Source: an uncultured Clostridia bacterium
GTDB lineage: Bacteria > Bacillota_A > Clostridia > TANB77 > CAG-508
Assembly (NCBI GenBank): GCA_947369305.1
Contig: CANBLA010000039.1
Coordinates: 1 to 7,944 of the forward strand
DNA: 7,944 nt
Direction: 5' to 3'
The notes beneath the pieces were generated by a model, which saw only the letters and a program-made list of their open reading frames with translations, made no database searches and was not told the origin of the DNA. Shown here in pieces: positions 6,553-7,944 of the stretch (position 1 is its first letter; each line of letters begins with the position of its first letter). A program made the translations under genes and the position numbers.

Positions 6553-7108
6553 ATGTTAGTTATTTTATCAGGTGTTGCAGGTGCTGGAAAAGATACGGTA
6601 AGAAAGGAATTGATGAAAAAAATCGAAGGAGCTGTTTCGATTCCTTCTTATACTACGAGGGAGCCGAGGGCAGATGATATTCCGGGTGAGACCTATAATT
6701 TCATAACCAAAGAGGAGTTCGAGAAGAAAATAGAGGAAGATGAATTTTACGAATATGATATTCATCATAATAACTATTATGGAACATCGAAAAAAATTTT
6801 AGATGAAAAAGCTAAAATGGGACTTGTAATAAAAGATATAGAAGTAAATCGGGACAGAAGTGTTAAAAAATACATTAACCAATACAAAAGTAATTACAAT
6901 TTTTTTAAGAGTTCCAAAACAAGAATTGCAACGTAGGCTTGAAAATAGAATTGACCAATTGCCACAAGAAGAAATCATGCTAAGGCTTAACCGATTTGAT
7001 TATGAGGAATCTAAAATAGCAAATTATGACTATGTATTGAAAAATGATAATTTAGAGAAGACTGTAGAAATCATTAAAACAATTATTGAACATGAGATGA
7101 AGTTATAA
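6553..7108 (+). CDS. gmk: Guanylate kinase, with a +1 frame break at about 6850
   Basis: Guanylate kinase phosphorylates GMP to GDP with ATP and is normally essential. The 5' frame gives the P-loop GVAGAGKDT (7-15), the GMP-binding stretch SYTTREPR (32-39) and ETYNF, and YDIHHNNYYGTS (68-79), then IKDIEVN to residue 99. There the frame reads CGG GAC and drifts into unrelated sequence, stopping at 6936. In the +1 frame the family sequence resumes at once: GTEVLKN, ITIFLRVPKQELQRRLENR, LRLNRFDYEESKI and YDYVLKNDNLEKTVEII, ending at 7108. Joined, it is 184 residues, slightly short of the common 190-210. Asp in the P-loop (GKDT rather than GKST or GKGT) is unusual; related PhnN kinases have GKDS, but the rpoZ context favours Gmk. 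AGAAAGGA lies 10 bases before the ATG. The break may be recoding, an assembly error or a mutation. Confidence 0.88.
6850..6860 (+). other. Candidate +1 frameshift site in gmk (CGG, Gly-Thr follows)
   Basis: The incoming frame reads GAA GTA AAT CGG GAC AGA. Skipping the C at 6850 gives GGG ACA GAA (Gly-Thr-Glu), matching the V-N/Q-G motif of the family. There is no long homopolymer here, only GGG, so a simple run-length error is less natural than in tsaD. The context closely resembles the tsaD site: AAA CGG TAC C versus AAT CGG GAC A. Confidence 0.55.
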
Positions 7109-7111
7109 CAC

Positions 7112-7143
7112 AAAAGCCAGACTGTAAACAGAAACTGGCTTTT
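7112..7143 (+). terminator. Bidirectional Rho-independent terminator after gmk
   Basis: A perfect 9-bp stem, AAAAGCCAG (7112-7120) with CTGGCTTTT (7135-7143), encloses a 14-base loop. The plus strand ends in CTTTTATGTG and the minus strand in CTTTTGTGTT, so it can serve both gmk and the convergent gene at 7156-7557. The U-tract is short in both directions. Confidence 0.8.
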
Positions 7144-7155
7144 ATGTGATTGAAA

Positions 7156-7557
7156 TTATTGTAACATCAAAAGAAAACCATAGATGAATAAACCTAAGAA
7201 GTAGATTGTTAATTTCATCTTGAACATTAAAAAGTTCTTGTATTCCAATCTTGTATAAAATGCAGAAGACCAGATGTGGGATAAGCCGATGCAGGCAATT
7301 GCTGTAAAAGTACTCCAAGAAAAGAGTGCAATGCCAGATGAAAAATAACAAACAAGAAATGTTAAAAATATGGTTAAGCCAAAAGAGGTTAAATAGGATT
7401 TTATTAAAGTTTTTGGCTTTATATTTTTACTAATTCCAAGTTGATTTTCATCTCCCCAAATGGTATGGTGCATCAAAATATTGTACCAGAAGACTGGAGA
7501 GCCAAGACAAGTTGATAAGGTACCTAAAAATAAAACAAAAAGAATCCGTTCCAGCAT
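7156..7557 (-). CDS. Small hydrophobic membrane protein, weakly DUF1761-like
   Basis: A 133-residue protein with about four membrane segments (roughly 5-28, 54-72, 75-98 and 113-132). An FWYN motif (23-26) followed by WG (34-35) and a later G-x-S-H-x-W segment faintly recall DUF1761 membrane proteins, but I could not confirm membership and assign no function. The start ATG (7557) is well supported: AGGAGG (complement of 7565-7570) lies 7 bases upstream. It is transcribed convergently towards gmk and shares the terminator at 7112-7143. A minus-strand promoter about 120 bases upstream gives a long leader with dyads, which suggests regulated expression. Codon 4 is CGG (7548-7546), the only in-frame CGG in the window outside the two frame-break sites; shifting there would hit a stop within seven codons. 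Confidence 0.82.
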   Translation of the reverse strand: MLERILFVLFLGTLSTCLGSPVFWYNILMHHTIWGDENQLGISKNIKPKTLIKSYLTSFGLTIFLTFLVCYFSSGIALFSWSTFTAIACIGLSHIWSSAFYTRLEYKNFLMFKMKLTIYFLGLFIYGFLLMLQ

Positions 7558-7607
7558 AAATTTTCCTCCTTATTAATTGATTAGCTGAAAAGTTTGCGAG
7601 TTACAAG

Positions 7608-7632
7608 ATTAGGAAAAACTACAATTCCTAAT
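7608..7632 (-). repeat. Inverted repeat in the leader of the minus-strand gene
   Basis: ATTAGGAA (7608-7615) and TTCCTAAT (7625-7632) are perfect 8-base complements around a 9-base spacer. The repeat lies in the predicted leader of the 7156-7557 gene and partly overlaps the palindrome at 7629-7646, so in RNA the two foldings would compete. Confidence 0.55.
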
Positions 7633-7646
7633 ACTAATTAGTATTA
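7629..7646. promoter_or_regulatory. Perfect 18-bp palindrome, candidate operator
   Basis: TAATACTAATTAGTATTA reads the same on both strands with no spacer. It lies about 25-42 bases downstream of the predicted start of transcription of the minus-strand gene. A spacer-free palindrome is better suited to binding a dimeric repressor than to forming an RNA hairpin; TACT/AGTA half-sites occur in operators of MarR- and HxlR-type regulators. No regulator gene is visible here. Confidence 0.5.
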
Positions 7647-7677
7647 AATATTTAAAATAACTAAAAATTCTATTTTT

Positions 7678-7706
7678 ATTATACCATAAAATAAGACAAA
7701 ATGCAA
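7678..7706 (-). promoter_or_regulatory. Sigma-A promoter for the minus-strand gene
   Basis: Read on the minus strand: -35 TTGCAT (7706-7701), a 17-base spacer, and a perfect extended -10 TGG-TATAAT (-10 at 7683-7678). Transcription would start near 7671, giving a leader of about 113 bases before ATG 7557. Confidence 0.65.
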
Positions 7707-7719
7707 ATTTTGTTTTATT
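7690..7719. repeat. AT-rich dyad overlapping the minus-strand -35 box
   Basis: A 13-base inverted repeat with one mismatch (7690-7702 with 7707-7719) around a GCAA spacer. It covers the -35 hexamer and part of the spacer of the minus-strand promoter, so it could be an operator. No plus-strand gene ends just before it, so a terminator role is unlikely. Confidence 0.45.
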
Positions 7720-7744
7720 CTTCTGAAAAAATATAAAAAAGATA

Positions 7745-7773
7745 TTGACAAATGGTAAAGAATGTTTTAAAAT
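7745..7773 (+). promoter_or_regulatory. Sigma-A promoter of the tRNA-His/tRNA-Gln unit
   Basis: A perfect TTGACA (7745-7750), an exact 17-base spacer and TAAAAT (7768-7773, five of six matches to consensus). The start would be near 7780, about 27 bases before tRNA-His. A near-consensus strong promoter fits stable RNA transcription. Confidence 0.85.
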
Positions 7774-7806
7774 AGAATAGCACTTAATAAAAATGCAAAT
7801 AATAAT

Positions 7807-7884
7807 GGTGGATGTGGCGTAGCTGGTTAACGCGCCAGTTTGTGGCACTGGAGATCGTGGGTTCGAGTCCCATCTTCCACCCCA
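7807..7884 (+). tRNA. tRNA-His (anticodon GTG)
   Basis: A full cloverleaf can be folded. The extra G-1 typical of tRNA-His is G7807, opposite discriminator C73 (7881). The D stem is GCGT/ACGC, the anticodon stem CCAGT/ACTGG with loop TTGTGGC (anticodon GTG), and the T arm GTGGG-TTCGAGT-CCCAT. CCA is encoded at 7882-7884. The acceptor stem GTGGATG/CTTCCAC has one U·U mismatch at position 6·67. Confidence 0.96.
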
Positions 7885-7893
7885 TAAAAATAT

Positions 7894-7944
7894 TGGGCTG
7901 TAGCCAAGCGGTAAGGCACCAGACTTTGACTCTGGCATGCGTGT
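7894..7944 (+). tRNA. tRNA-Gln (anticodon TTG), cut by the window edge
   Basis: It begins with acceptor strand TGGGCTG (7894-7900), followed by the D arm (GCC/GGC) and the anticodon arm CCAGA-CTTTGAC-TCTGG with anticodon TTG at 7926-7928. The T arm and 3' acceptor strand lie beyond the window. It is 9 bases after tRNA-His and shares its promoter. Confidence 0.93.

Noticed and set aside
6860..7108. The second half of gmk as an independent gene starting at GTG 6860
   Set aside because: The conserved frame extends upstream of that GTG to the break at 6850, there is no ribosome site, and the product would be half a kinase.
7142..7351. A 69-residue minus-strand open frame inside the small membrane gene
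   Set aside because: It lies in another frame of the 7156-7557 gene, lacks a ribosome site and overlaps the terminator.
7609..7938. A 109-residue minus-strand open frame containing WDSNPRSPVPQTG
   Set aside because: It is the antisense of the tRNA-His and part of tRNA-Gln; this peptide is a well-known false product of reading through tRNA genes backwards.
1..7944. CRISPR arrays, insertion sequences, prophage or integrase genes
   Set aside because: No spaced direct repeats, terminal inverted repeats, transposase or phage motifs are visible anywhere in the window.

Overview
The window comes from an AT-rich, low-GC Gram-positive bacterium, most likely an anaerobic Clostridia-type member of the Bacillota. 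The evidence is the run yicC–remA–rpoZ–gmk (RemA is typical of Bacillota), strong AGGAGG-type ribosome binding sites, a TTG start codon, sigma-A promoters with extended -10 boxes, and tRNA genes that encode their own CCA. I cannot name a genus from the sequence alone.

Layout. Bases 2-433 hold the 3' end of a site-2 (M50) membrane metalloprotease. Next comes tsaD (451-1444, tRNA t6A synthesis), whose reading frame breaks by +1 near base 1027. A calcineurin-type metallophosphoesterase follows (1484-2188), then a 517-residue protein of unknown family carrying a zinc-protease-like HEVYH motif (2212-3765). An extended -10 promoter starts a new unit: rsmE (3863-4609), a four-helix membrane protein with a TTG start (4623-5108), yicC (5129-6007), remA (6027-6290), rpoZ (6292-6519) and gmk (6553-7108). 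The gmk frame also breaks by +1, near base 6850. A bidirectional terminator (7112-7143) separates gmk from a convergent small membrane protein on the minus strand (7156-7557). The 7558-7806 intergenic region carries two divergent promoters and several dyads. The window ends with tRNA-His(GTG) and a cut-off tRNA-Gln(TTG).

Functional theme. Most of the plus-strand genes are core information-processing housekeeping: tRNA modification (TsaD), rRNA methylation (RsmE), RNA turnover (YicC), RNA polymerase omega subunit (RpoZ), GMP phosphorylation (Gmk), a DNA-binding regulator (RemA) and tRNAs.

Most interesting observation. I read every plus-strand coding frame codon by codon for CGG. It occurs in frame only twice, exactly at the two +1 breaks in tsaD and gmk. 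In both, dropping the C restores the family sequence with Gly-Thr, and the local context is nearly identical (AAA CGG TAC C and AAT CGG GAC A). This could mean that CGG acts as a +1 recoding signal in this lineage. The competing explanation is two coincidental assembly errors or mutations. One counter-example exists: an in-frame CGG at codon 4 of the minus-strand gene.
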